Shown: piece after piece, positions 9,345 through 16,972 of the stretch
How the letters are laid out: each line of letters starts with the position of its first letter
How positions within the stretch are numbered: position 1 is the first letter of the stretch
DNA from: an uncultured Pelagibacteraceae bacterium
Lineage (GTDB): Bacteria > Pseudomonadota > Alphaproteobacteria > Pelagibacterales > Pelagibacteraceae
NCBI GenBank assembly: GCA_902608385.1
Contig: CACLNT010000014.1
Location: 1-33,234 of the forward strand
DNA: 33,234 nucleotides
Direction: 5' to 3'
Made by a program: the position numbers and the translations under genes
The notes under the pieces: model-generated
Databases searched by the model: none
Told to the model about the DNA's origin: nothing
Seen by the model: the letters and a program-made list of their open reading frames with translations, nothing else

Positions 9345-10230
9345 TTTTAGAGTCATAAATTGGTAAAAGTTGAGAAAGTAAAACTGCAAAGAGAATTAAA
9401 AAACATCCAATTATACTATCTAAGTCTAAAATTTGATTTAAAATTATCCATGCCGCAATAGCTGCAAAAACTCCTTCTAAAGAAAATATAATTGCTGCAG
9501 GTGCAGAAGAAATATTTTTTTGAGCAAATATTTGTAAAGTAAATGCTATACCACCAGATAATATTCCAGCATAAATTATTGATATTGATTCATTTAATAT
9601 ATTTGGAATTGTTATTGTTTCAAAAAATATTGCAAAAACAAATGAAAAAAATGAAACTACCAAAGCCTGCATAGCACCAAAAAATAAGGGTAAATTAAAA
9701 TTTTTGATAAAATTACCAATAAATATTATATGTAAAGCCCAAAAAAAAGCACATAAAATTACTAATGAATCTCCTAATCTAACTGTAGCATCTGAAAAAT
9801 CACTTAATAAATAAACTCCAACTATACAAAATAAAGCTGATGGCCAAATACTCCAATGTATCGACTTAGAATAAAAAAAAAAAAGAATAATTGGAACCAT
9901 TGGAACATAAAAAATTGTAAAAAAAGCTGCATTTGCAACATCTGTGTAAAGTAATGCAGTCTGTTGAAAATAAGTTCCTAAAAATAAGAATAATCCTACC
10001 CAAAAAAGCATTTTATAAAATAACTGCTTATTATCATTTATTTCTTTAATGATTTTTTTTTTTTCAAATAATAATGCAAATGGAATTATCGATAAAAAAC
10101 CAACAAAAAATCTTGTTGCATTAAAAGTTAAAGGGCCAATTTTGTCCATTCCAGTGTCCTGAGCAATAAAAGTTGTTCCCCATATAAAAGTACAAAAAAG
10201 AGCACTGAATAAAGATTTTGATTTAGTCAT
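9331..10230 (-). CDS. EamA/DMT-family transporter
   Basis: This is a 299-residue, highly hydrophobic protein with about ten predicted membrane helices in two tandem EamA halves. The first begins with SALFCTFIWGTTFIAQDTG, the usual start of this superfamily, and the second half ends with SLEGVFAAIAAWIILNQ, the equivalent helix before the last turn. Drug/metabolite transporters of this type move amino acids, purines or other small metabolites across the inner membrane; the substrate cannot be told. It starts 4 bases after the aceF stop and on the same strand, so it is probably the last gene of the aceEF transcript. It overlaps uppP tail-to-tail by 14 bases. Confidence 0.9.
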   Translation of the reverse strand: MTKSKSLFSALFCTFIWGTTFIAQDTGMDKIGPLTFNATRFFVGFLSIIPFALLFEKKKIIKEINDNKQLFYKMLFWVGLFLFLGTYFQQTALLYTDVANAAFFTIFYVPMVPIILFFFYSKSIHWSIWPSALFCIVGVYLLSDFSDATVRLGDSLVILCAFFWALHIIFIGNFIKNFNLPLFFGAMQALVVSFFSFVFAIFFETITIPNILNESISIIYAGILSGGIAFTLQIFAQKNISSAPAAIIFSLEGVFAAIAAWIILNQILDLDSIIGCFLILFAVLLSQLLPIYDSKIKNK

Positions 10231-10234
10231 TTTC

Positions 10235-11146
10235 TTATACTGCTAACTTATAAGCAAAATTTTTTCCAAGATTTTCTTTTATCTCATTACAAAATTTTGC
10301 TGCTTCTGCGCCATCAATTATTCTGTGATCATAGGATAAAGACAATGGAAGCATCACTCTTATTTGAGGTTCTTCATCAATTAATATTTGTTTTTTGGAT
10401 GATTTACCAATTCCTAAAATTGCAACTTCTGGATAATTTATTATAGGTGTAAAAAAAGATCCACCAATCCCTCCCAAGCTAGTAATGGTCATTGATCCAC
10501 CAAAAAATTCATTTTTGTCTATTTTAAGATTTCTACATTTTTCGCTCAATATTTTTAATTCATTGTTAATTTTATTAATATTTTTTTTATCCGCATTTCT
10601 CATTTTGGGAACCATAAGACCATGAGGAGTATCTACTGCAATTCCTATATGAAAATATTTTTTAATTACAATTTTTCCATTTTCAATATCATCAATTGAT
10701 GAATTAAAATTTGGAAATAATTTTAATGTTGTTACTAATGCTTTTACGATAAATGATAAAGGAGTAAATTTTTTTTTTTCTCCAGTAAAAGTGTCTGTAA
10801 TGGAATTTCTAAATTCTTCCATTTCTGTAATATCTGCTTCATCATGATGAGTAACATGTGGAATAGTAGTCCATGAATTAACAAGATGAGGTGCCGCTAT
10901 TTTTTTAATTCTTGGCATATCTTTAATTTCAACTTCTCCAAATTCTGAGTGATTGAATTCAGTTTTATTTTTTTTTGAAAATTTTTCGGTTTCAGAATTT
11001 AACTGGTTAGCTATGTAACTTTTAACATCATGTTCTGTTATTCGTCCTTTTCTTTCTGTACCTTTTATATCAGAAACATTTGCTCCTAATTCCCTTGCAA
11101 ACTTTCTAACTTTTGGGGTTGCTAATATTTTTTTATCTTCTGTCAT
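10235..11146 (-). CDS. aceF: Pyruvate dehydrogenase E2 (dihydrolipoamide acetyltransferase) lacking a lipoyl domain
   Basis: At 303 residues this E2 is far shorter than the usual 400-630. It opens with the peripheral subunit-binding domain (ATPKVRKFARELGANVSDIKG... at about 9-46), preceded by only 8 residues. After a linker comes the catalytic acyltransferase domain (about 75-303), with the active-site motif SYDHRIIDGAEAAKF holding His274 and Asp278. No lipoyl domain with its DK(A/S) lysine is present; that domain is at the N-terminus of the neighbouring AceE. The E2 would form the core of the complex and move the acetyl group from lipoyl-lysine to CoA. It starts 3 bases after the aceE stop. 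No E3 (lpd) gene is nearby. Confidence 0.93.
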   Translation of the reverse strand: MTEDKKILATPKVRKFARELGANVSDIKGTERKGRITEHDVKSYIANQLNSETEKFSKKNKTEFNHSEFGEVEIKDMPRIKKIAAPHLVNSWTTIPHVTHHDEADITEMEEFRNSITDTFTGEKKKFTPLSFIVKALVTTLKLFPNFNSSIDDIENGKIVIKKYFHIGIAVDTPHGLMVPKMRNADKKNINKINNELKILSEKCRNLKIDKNEFFGGSMTITSLGGIGGSFFTPIINYPEVAILGIGKSSKKQILIDEEPQIRVMLPLSLSYDHRIIDGAEAAKFCNEIKENLGKNFAYKLAV

Positions 11147-11149
11147 TTA

Positions 11150-14100
11150 TTATAATTTTGTAGGAATTGGTTTATCTGGGTCTATTTTATATTTTTTCAT
11201 AGCATCTTTTGCATACTTTGAAGAAATTAATTGTTCCTTTGCCAGCACACTTAAAGAGTACGTTACAATATGTTCTTTATCTACTTCAAAAAATTTTCTT
11301 AAATTTTTTCTCGTATCACTTCTTCCATATCCATCAGTACCCAAAGAATAAAAACTTTTTGAAGTAAAAGATCTTATTTGATCTGAATTTAATCTAATGT
11401 AATCTGATGCGGCAACTACAGGTCCTTCTGTTGATGACAAACATTCTTCTATGTATGTTTTTTTTGCTTCTTTATCTGGGTTTAAAAGATTATATCTTTC
11501 AATTTCTAAGGCCTCTTTTCTTAATTCATTAAAGCTTGTAACGCTCCAAACATTACTATCTATTTCGTACTCATCTTGAAGAATTTCTGCTGCAGCAATC
11601 ATTTCTCTTAAAATTGTTCCTGACCCAAGTAATTGAATCTTTGTTTTCTTAAATTTGTGATGTTCTTTAAATAAATACATTCCTTTTAATATTCCTTCTT
11701 CAACAAATTTATTTTTTGGTATTTCTGGATGAGAATAATTTTCATTCATAGTTGTAATGTAATAAAAAATATTTTCTTGTTTTTCATGCATTCTTCTCAG
11801 TCCTTCTCTAAAAATAATTGCTAATTCATATGCAAATGTTGGGTCATAGGACTTGCAGTTAGGAATAACTGAAGCCATTATGTGGCTATGTCCATCCCCG
11901 TGCTGTAATCCTTCGCCAGCAAGAGTTGTTCTGCCTGCGGTCGCTCCTATTAAAAAACCTCTAGTTTGATTGTCTCCTGCTGCCCAAGCAAAATCACCAA
12001 TTCTTTGAAAACCAAACATCGAATAAAATAAATAGATTGGAATCATTGAAATATCGTGATTTGTGTAAGAAGTTCCAGCAGCAATCCATGATGAAATTGC
12101 TCCAGCTTCTGTTATTCCTTCTTCTAAAACTTGCCCTTTTTTATCTTCTCTATACGAGCTTAGCTGTTCTGAATCTACTGGTTCATATTTTTGTCCTTCA
12201 TGAGCATAAATACCAACTTTTTGAAAAAAGCCTTCCATTCCAAAAGTTCTTGCTTCATCAGGAATAATTGGAACTAAACGAGGAGCAACATTTTTATCCC
12301 TTAATAAATTAGTTAACATTCTTACTAACACCATTGTTGTAGACATTTCTTTTTTTCCAGTAGATTCTTTCATTGCCTTAAATATATCTTGAGAAGGAGT
12401 TTTAATTGATTTAGCAAAAGAGGATCTTTCAGGTAAATTTCCACCTAATTTAAATCTACATTTCTTTAAATATTTTATTTCTGGAGAATTATCTGCTGGT
12501 TTATAATATTCAATATTTTTAACCTGTTGATCTGTTAGAGGAACATCAAATCTATCACGATAGTATAATAAATCTTTTTCATCTAATTTTTTTTGTTGAT
12601 GAGTAGTGTTAATACTTTCCCCAGATTTACCCATTCCATAACCTTTAATTGTTTTTGCCAAAATTACAGTAGGTGTTCCAGTATTTTGCATTGCTGAATG
12701 GTATGCTGCATAAACTTTATGTGGATCATGTCCACCTCTATTTAATTTCCATATATCTTTATCTGTCATTTGTGAAACAAGATTTAATAATTCTGGATAT
12801 TTGCCAAAAAATTTTTCTCTCACAAAAGCTCCACCTTTAGCTTTAAATGCTTGGTATTCACCATCAACAGCTTCGTTCATACGTTTAATTAATAATCCAG
12901 ATTTATCTTTAGCTAATAGAGAATCCCAATAGGAACCCCATATAACTTTAATTACATTCCATCCGGCTCCTCTAAATATTCCTTCTAGTTCTTGAATAAT
13001 TTTTCCATTACCTCTGACAGGGCCATCTAGCCTTTGTAAGTTACAATTAACAACAAAAATTAAATTATCTAATTTTTCTCTGGCAGCTAAACCAATTGCT
13101 CCTAACGACTCTGGTTCATCTGTTTCTCCATCACCTAAAAAACACCAAATTTTTCTTCCTTCATCTTTTAACAATCCTCTATTAATTAAATATTTTGTAA
13201 ATCTTGCTTGATAAATTGACATGATTGGACCAAGTCCCATTGAAACGGTAGGAAACTGCCAAAACTTTGGCATCAACCAAGGATGTGGATAAGATGAAAG
13301 ACCACCAGGATTAACTTCTTGCCTAAAGTTATCCAGTTGTTTTGCTGTAATTCTTCCTTCTAAAAATGCTCTTGCATACATTCCAGGTGCGCTGTGTCCT
13401 TGAAAGTAAATCAAGTCTCCACCAAATTTATTATTTTTTGCTCTCCAAAAATGGTTCATCCCAACATCATAAAGTGTAGCTGCTGACGCAAACGTTCCTA
13501 TATGACCGCCTAGCTCTGGATTTTTTTTGTTTGCTCTAACTACCATAGCGGCAGCATTCCATCTAATTAATGATCTTATTTTTCTCTCAAGATTCTGGTC
13601 TCCTGGAGATTTTTGTTCTTCTTCTGGTTTTATAGTGTTTATGTAAGGTGTATTCCTTGATAAAATTAAATCTGAACCTTCTTTATAAGAATGTTCTATT
13701 AATTGTTTTATTAAAAATTGAGCTCGATTTTTACCATCATTATCAAGAACTGCAGAAAGAGATTCTAACCACTCCTTTGTTTCAACAGGATCTATATCTC
13801 CATCTCTTACTACTTCAATTTTTTCTTTATCGTCTTTTTTAATTTTAGTTTTTTTCTCAACAACTTCCTTCTCTAAAACTAAAGTTTTTTCTGCCTCTTT
13901 GATAATTTTTTCAGTATCAACAGGTAATATTTCATCTACATTTTTTTTTGGTTTTTTTTCTGAGCCTTTTATATCAGCTAATGTTACAAGCAAATCTCCT
14001 TTGGAAACTTTATCTCCTATCTTAACATTTATAGAATCAACTTTACCTTCCGATACTGATGGAACTTCAACGCTAGATTTATCACTTTCTATTGTAACAA

Positions 14101-14203
14101 TAGAATCATTTACTTTAAGGTTGTCACCGACTTTTACTAATATTTCTATAACTTCAACTTTTTCAAAATCTCCAATATCAGGAACAAGCAGTTTTTGATT
14201 CAT
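11150..14203 (-). CDS. aceE: Pyruvate dehydrogenase E1 (AceE type) with N-terminal lipoyl domain
   Basis: A protein of 1017 residues. Residues 1-75 form a lipoyl domain of the kind normally found on E2: MNQKLLVPDIG..., with ESDKSSVEVPS placing the lipoylated Lys at position 42. A charged Lys/Glu linker runs to about 130. From about 133 (DGDIDPVETKEWLESL) the rest matches the homodimeric AceE E1, roughly 885 residues, the length of the E. coli enzyme. The thiamine-diphosphate motif is GDGETDEPES at 357-366, ending at NCN (386-388). E1 decarboxylates pyruvate and reductively acetylates a lipoyl lysine, here possibly its own. It is first in the aceE-aceF-transporter run. A small palindrome sits 15 bases upstream. 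Confidence 0.96.
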   Translation of the reverse strand: MNQKLLVPDIGDFEKVEVIEILVKVGDNLKVNDSIVTIESDKSSVEVPSVSEGKVDSINVKIGDKVSKGDLLVTLADIKGSEKKPKKNVDEILPVDTEKIIKEAEKTLVLEKEVVEKKTKIKKDDKEKIEVVRDGDIDPVETKEWLESLSAVLDNDGKNRAQFLIKQLIEHSYKEGSDLILSRNTPYINTIKPEEEQKSPGDQNLERKIRSLIRWNAAAMVVRANKKNPELGGHIGTFASAATLYDVGMNHFWRAKNNKFGGDLIYFQGHSAPGMYARAFLEGRITAKQLDNFRQEVNPGGLSSYPHPWLMPKFWQFPTVSMGLGPIMSIYQARFTKYLINRGLLKDEGRKIWCFLGDGETDEPESLGAIGLAAREKLDNLIFVVNCNLQRLDGPVRGNGKIIQELEGIFRGAGWNVIKVIWGSYWDSLLAKDKSGLLIKRMNEAVDGEYQAFKAKGGAFVREKFFGKYPELLNLVSQMTDKDIWKLNRGGHDPHKVYAAYHSAMQNTGTPTVILAKTIKGYGMGKSGESINTTHQQKKLDEKDLLYYRDRFDVPLTDQQVKNIEYYKPADNSPEIKYLKKCRFKLGGNLPERSSFAKSIKTPSQDIFKAMKESTGKKEMSTTMVLVRMLTNLLRDKNVAPRLVPIIPDEARTFGMEGFFQKVGIYAHEGQKYEPVDSEQLSSYREDKKGQVLEEGITEAGAISSWIAAGTSYTNHDISMIPIYLFYSMFGFQRIGDFAWAAGDNQTRGFLIGATAGRTTLAGEGLQHGDGHSHIMASVIPNCKSYDPTFAYELAIIFREGLRRMHEKQENIFYYITTMNENYSHPEIPKNKFVEEGILKGMYLFKEHHKFKKTKIQLLGSGTILREMIAAAEILQDEYEIDSNVWSVTSFNELRKEALEIERYNLLNPDKEAKKTYIEECLSSTEGPVVAASDYIRLNSDQIRSFTSKSFYSLGTDGYGRSDTRKNLRKFFEVDKEHIVTYSLSVLAKEQLISSKYAKDAMKKYKIDPDKPIPTKL

Positions 14204-14218
14204 TGTTTAATAGGTTTA

Positions 14219-14238
14219 TATACTTATAATTAAGTATA
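14219..14238. repeat. Short perfect inverted repeat just upstream of aceE
   Basis: TATACTTA at 14219-14226 and TAAGTATA at 14231-14238 are exact reverse complements around TAAT. It ends 15 bases before the aceE start codon, where it could overlap the 5' leader or promoter. In DNA this AT-rich an 8-base dyad can arise by chance, so the call is weak. Confidence 0.3.
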
Positions 14239-14301
14239 TTTGATATATTTTTACCACATTTAAAGCCTTTTTTGGACAAGCTTAAATGTCACTTATATGT
14301 A

Positions 14302-14409
14302 ATGTTTACAATTATATTAAAGAAAATAATCAAATATAAAGACAAACAGGATTTGGATGGTCGATATTGGATACAAAAAATATTATTAAGAAAAAGTTTA
14401 AAAAATTAA
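14302..14409 (+). CDS. Possible 35-residue basic peptide
   Basis: An ATG frame of 35 codons lies in the otherwise empty 202-base gap between aceE and the thiolase, on the opposite strand to both. It overlaps the thiolase stop region by 4 bases. The peptide begins MFTIILKKIIKYKDK and continues with DLDGRYWIQKILL: amphipathic, basic, and with a more varied amino-acid mix than random AT-rich frames usually give. I recognise no family and see no ribosome-binding site. It may be a chance frame; conservation across relatives would decide. Confidence 0.25.
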   Translation: MFTIILKKIIKYKDKQDLDGRYWIQKILLRKSLKN

Positions 14410-15515
14410 TCTCTTTCAATACACATTGCAATTCCCATACCACCACCTATGCAAAGAGTTGCTAAGCCTTTTTTTGAATTTCTCTTAATCATTTCATGAA
14501 TTAATGTAACTACAATTCTAGTTCCCGAAGCTCCAATTGGATGACCTAAAGCTATTGCTCCACCATTAACATTAATTTTTTCAATAGGTATTTTTAAATC
14601 TTTAATTACAGCAATACTTTGTGCTGCAAATGCCTCATTGGACTCAAACAAATCTAAATCATTAATATTCCACCCAGCTTTTTCTAAAGCTTTCCTTGAA
14701 GCTGGAATAGGGCCTGATCCCATTAAAGCAGGATCTACTCCACATGTTGCCCATGATACTATTTTAGCAAGAGGCTCCAATCCTCTTCTGTCAGATTCAT
14801 CTCTACTCATTAATAATACAGCAGCCGCACCATCATTAATACCAGATGAGTTACCTGCGGTTACAGTTCCATTTTTTTTAAATGCTGGTTTAAGATTTGA
14901 TAAACTTTCAATTGTAACCTCTTTCCTTGGGTGTTCATCTTCTGATGACTTATCAATTATTTCTTCTAAAAAATTTTTATTTTTTATTGCTTCTTGTGCC
15001 TTTAATTGAGAAGAGGCTGCAAATGCATCTTGCTCTTGTCTTGAAATGTTCCATTTTTCAGCAAGATTTTCCGCTGTAATTCCCATATGATAATTATTGT
15101 ATGCATCAATTAAACCATCTTTTAACATCATTTCCTCTTTTGAATTGGTCATGCTTTCTTGACCTCCAGCAATAACTATTTTTGCATCATCTAGTAAAAT
15201 TGATTGATAACCAGCAACAATAGATCTTAAACCTGATCCACATACTTGATTTATTACATATCCAGTTTTTTCTTTGGGTATTCCAGCTCTAATTGCTGCT
15301 TGTCGTGCTGGGTTTTGCCCAGTACCTCCAGTAAGAACTTGTCCCATAATAACTTCATCAACAAGTTTTGGTTCAACTTTTGACTTCTTTAAAATATTTT
15401 TTATAACAGATTCACCTAAATCATGAGCTTGATATTTGCTCCACATGCCTTTGTATTTTCCTATAGCTGTACGTAAGGCTGTTGTAAAAACAATATCTTT
15501 AAATTTTTTTGTCAT
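14406..15515 (-). CDS. Acetyl-CoA C-acetyltransferase (thiolase), loop-deleted
   Basis: Thiolases join two acetyl-CoA to acetoacetyl-CoA or run the reverse cleavage of beta-oxidation. All catalytic elements are seen: NQVCGSG with Cys92, NEAFA, GGAIALGHPIGASG with His325, and CIGGGMG with Cys355. At 369 residues it is about 20 shorter than the usual 390. The gap is between GGQESMTNS and DGLIDAYNNYHMGITAEN, where relatives carry a proline/glycine-rich loop that helps tetramer contacts. The frame is intact on both sides, so this looks like a natural loop deletion. It is transcribed alone. Together with AacS at 21723 it could feed acetoacetate carbon into acetyl-CoA. AtoB/PhaA-type and FadA-type roles are not separable from sequence alone. 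Confidence 0.9.
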   Translation of the reverse strand: MTKKFKDIVFTTALRTAIGKYKGMWSKYQAHDLGESVIKNILKKSKVEPKLVDEVIMGQVLTGGTGQNPARQAAIRAGIPKEKTGYVINQVCGSGLRSIVAGYQSILLDDAKIVIAGGQESMTNSKEEMMLKDGLIDAYNNYHMGITAENLAEKWNISRQEQDAFAASSQLKAQEAIKNKNFLEEIIDKSSEDEHPRKEVTIESLSNLKPAFKKNGTVTAGNSSGINDGAAAVLLMSRDESDRRGLEPLAKIVSWATCGVDPALMGSGPIPASRKALEKAGWNINDLDLFESNEAFAAQSIAVIKDLKIPIEKINVNGGAIALGHPIGASGTRIVVTLIHEMIKRNSKKGLATLCIGGGMGIAMCIERD

Positions 15516-15543
15516 GCAACTACAATAATTGTTAAATTACAAA

Positions 15544-15572
15544 ATTACATTAAAAAATATATGTGTTATAGT
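15544..15572 (+). promoter_or_regulatory. Possible promoter of tRNA-Arg
   Basis: ATTACA (15544-15549), a 17-base spacer, then TATAGT (15567-15572), five of six to the -10 consensus. Transcription would begin near 15579, leaving about six bases before the mature tRNA. The placement fits a stable-RNA gene, but the -35 is poor. Confidence 0.35.
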
Positions 15573-15584
15573 AATGCTAATGTT

Positions 15585-15661
15585 GCGCCTGTAGCTCAAT
15601 TGGATAGAGCGCTTGGCTACGGACCAGGAGGTTCTGGGTTCAACTCCTAGCAGGCGCGCCA
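15585..15661 (+). tRNA. tRNA-Arg (anticodon ACG)
   Basis: A 77-base cloverleaf. Acceptor arms GCGCCTG and CAGGCGC pair fully; D-arm GCTC/GAGC; anticodon stem CTTGG/CCAGG around loop CTACGGA, anticodon ACG (read as ICG after deamination, decoding CGU/CGC/CGA). The T-arm is CTGGG-TTCAACT-CCTAG. Discriminator G is followed by an encoded CCA. The next frame begins 15 bases downstream with no room for a separate promoter. Confidence 0.97.
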
Positions 15662-15676
15662 AAATATGAAATAAAT

Positions 15677-15760
15677 ATGAAAATATCTTTACAAAAAGCA
15701 GTTATATATTTTTTTATATTAGTCTTAATAATACTAATGATAATTTCCTTGGTAATCTAA
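15677..15760 (+). CDS. Possible 27-residue single-pass membrane peptide
   Basis: An ATG frame of 27 codons runs from 15 bases after tRNA-Arg to 6 bases before the thioesterase start. The peptide has a short basic head (MKISLQK) followed by some 20 uninterrupted hydrophobic residues, so it would be a single membrane helix. In AT-rich DNA, Ile/Leu/Phe-rich frames appear by chance, and no Shine-Dalgarno sequence is seen. Its tight fit between tRNA and the next gene is the main point in its favour. I do not recognise a family. Confidence 0.3.
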   Translation: MKISLQKAVIYFFILVLIILMIISLVI

Positions 15761-15766
15761 ATAATA

Positions 15767-16165
15767 ATGTCTAAACAATTTGAACAAATAAGCATTAAAC
15801 CTGGTTTTATGAAACATAATGGTGGCTTATTATTTAGAGAAATTTCAGAAAATGAATATGAGTTTAAAACAACTATTGAAGAAAATAATTTAAACACTGC
15901 AGGTATTACTCATGGAGGTTATATTGCTTCAATTATAGATTCAGGGGCTGGCACTGGGGCTTATAGAGCTGCCAATAACTCAATGTGTGTTACAATTTCT
16001 TTAGATATAAAATTTATTGGCGCTACTAAGTTAGGTGATGAAATTACTGGTTTTGTAAAAATTTTAAAACGAACTAAATCAATGATATTTTTAATTTGTC
16101 ATTTAAAAAATAATGAAAAAATTGTTGCTTCTGCCTCCGGTATTTGGAAAATTCTTAGTAAGTAG
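15767..16165 (+). CDS. PaaI-type hotdog-fold thioesterase
   Basis: This 132-residue protein has the single hotdog-domain pattern of PaaI-like acyl-CoA thioesterases. NTAGITHGGYIASIIDSGAG (about residues 43-62) is the start of the central helix, with the HGG turn (49-51) and the Asp58 that usually activates water. SLDIKFIGATKLGDEITGFVKI and the closing SASGIWKIL are the matching strands. It would hydrolyse an acyl-CoA thioester in the cytosol; the acyl group is unknown. It lies downstream of tRNA-Arg on the same strand with no clear promoter between, so its mRNA may begin as a tRNA-containing transcript. Confidence 0.85.
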   Translation: MSKQFEQISIKPGFMKHNGGLLFREISENEYEFKTTIEENNLNTAGITHGGYIASIIDSGAGTGAYRAANNSMCVTISLDIKFIGATKLGDEITGFVKILKRTKSMIFLICHLKNNEKIVASASGIWKILSK

Positions 16166-16240
16166 GTTTTTATATTTATGGTATTAAATTCTTATAAGAC
16201 AAGTTTCAATTTGAAGCTAACGAAACTATAATTACTAATA

Positions 16241-16960
16241 ATGAAATTTTTAGTTATTTTTTTTTTAGATATTTTTGATTTTTTTTATAGATTAAATTTA
16301 ATAAATTTTTTAAAAAAAAATAATATCCATGAATTTCATACAATATTTGACATAGGTGCACATAAAGGTGAATCCATTAAATTTTTTAACAAATATTTCA
16401 AAGTAAATAAAATCTATTCATTTGAACCAAGCCCTATAAATTTTAAATATTTACAAAAATATATTAAGAGCAAAAAATTTAAGTCATCAGTTATTTTAGA
16501 AAATTTTGGACTCGGTATTCGATCAGAGAAAAAAATATTAAATCAAGCCATTGAAAGCTCATCATCTACTTTTAATGAGATAAATTATGATTCAAAATAT
16601 TTTAAAAAAAAAAAAAAATTGTTAAACTTTTTTAGTTATAAAGAATATAGCTCTAAAATTGAAGTTAATATAATTAGTCTAAAAAATTACCTAATTGATA
16701 ATAAAATTAAAAAAATTGATTTACTTAAAATTGATACAGAAGGTTTTGAGTTTGATGTATTGTCAGGGTTAGAAGAAAAAATAAAAAAGGTTAAATTTGT
16801 TTTTTTTGAACATCATTATGATGACATGTATAAAAAAAATTACAAATATTCTAATGTTAGCAAATTACTAAAAAAAAATAATTTTAAAATATTACACAAA
16901 AATAAAATGCCTTTTAGAAAAGCATTTGAATACCTGTGGTGTAATAACGAAAAAATTTAA
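16241..16960 (+). CDS. FkbM-family methyltransferase
   Basis: The product has 239 residues. A SAM-binding motif FDIGAHKGES (36-45) is followed by the acidic strand YSFEPSP, then LLKIDTEGFEFDVLSG and FVFFEHHYDD, which are the FkbM family landmarks. FkbM proteins O-methylate sugars of glycans or small molecules, so surface polysaccharide modification is a reasonable guess, and the glycosyltransferase at 1-817 shows such functions exist locally. The N-terminal 25 residues are hydrophobic. The gene is richer in A and T runs than its neighbours (for example 13 consecutive A around 16605), which suggests relaxed constraint or recent arrival. It ends 12 bases before the convergent TRAP permease stop. 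Confidence 0.87.
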   Translation: MKFLVIFFLDIFDFFYRLNLINFLKKNNIHEFHTIFDIGAHKGESIKFFNKYFKVNKIYSFEPSPINFKYLQKYIKSKKFKSSVILENFGLGIRSEKKILNQAIESSSSTFNEINYDSKYFKKKKKLLNFFSYKEYSSKIEVNIISLKNYLIDNKIKKIDLLKIDTEGFEFDVLSGLEEKIKKVKFVFFEHHYDDMYKKNYKYSNVSKLLKKNNFKILHKNKMPFRKAFEYLWCNNEKI

Positions 16961-16972
16961 CTCAAATAATTC

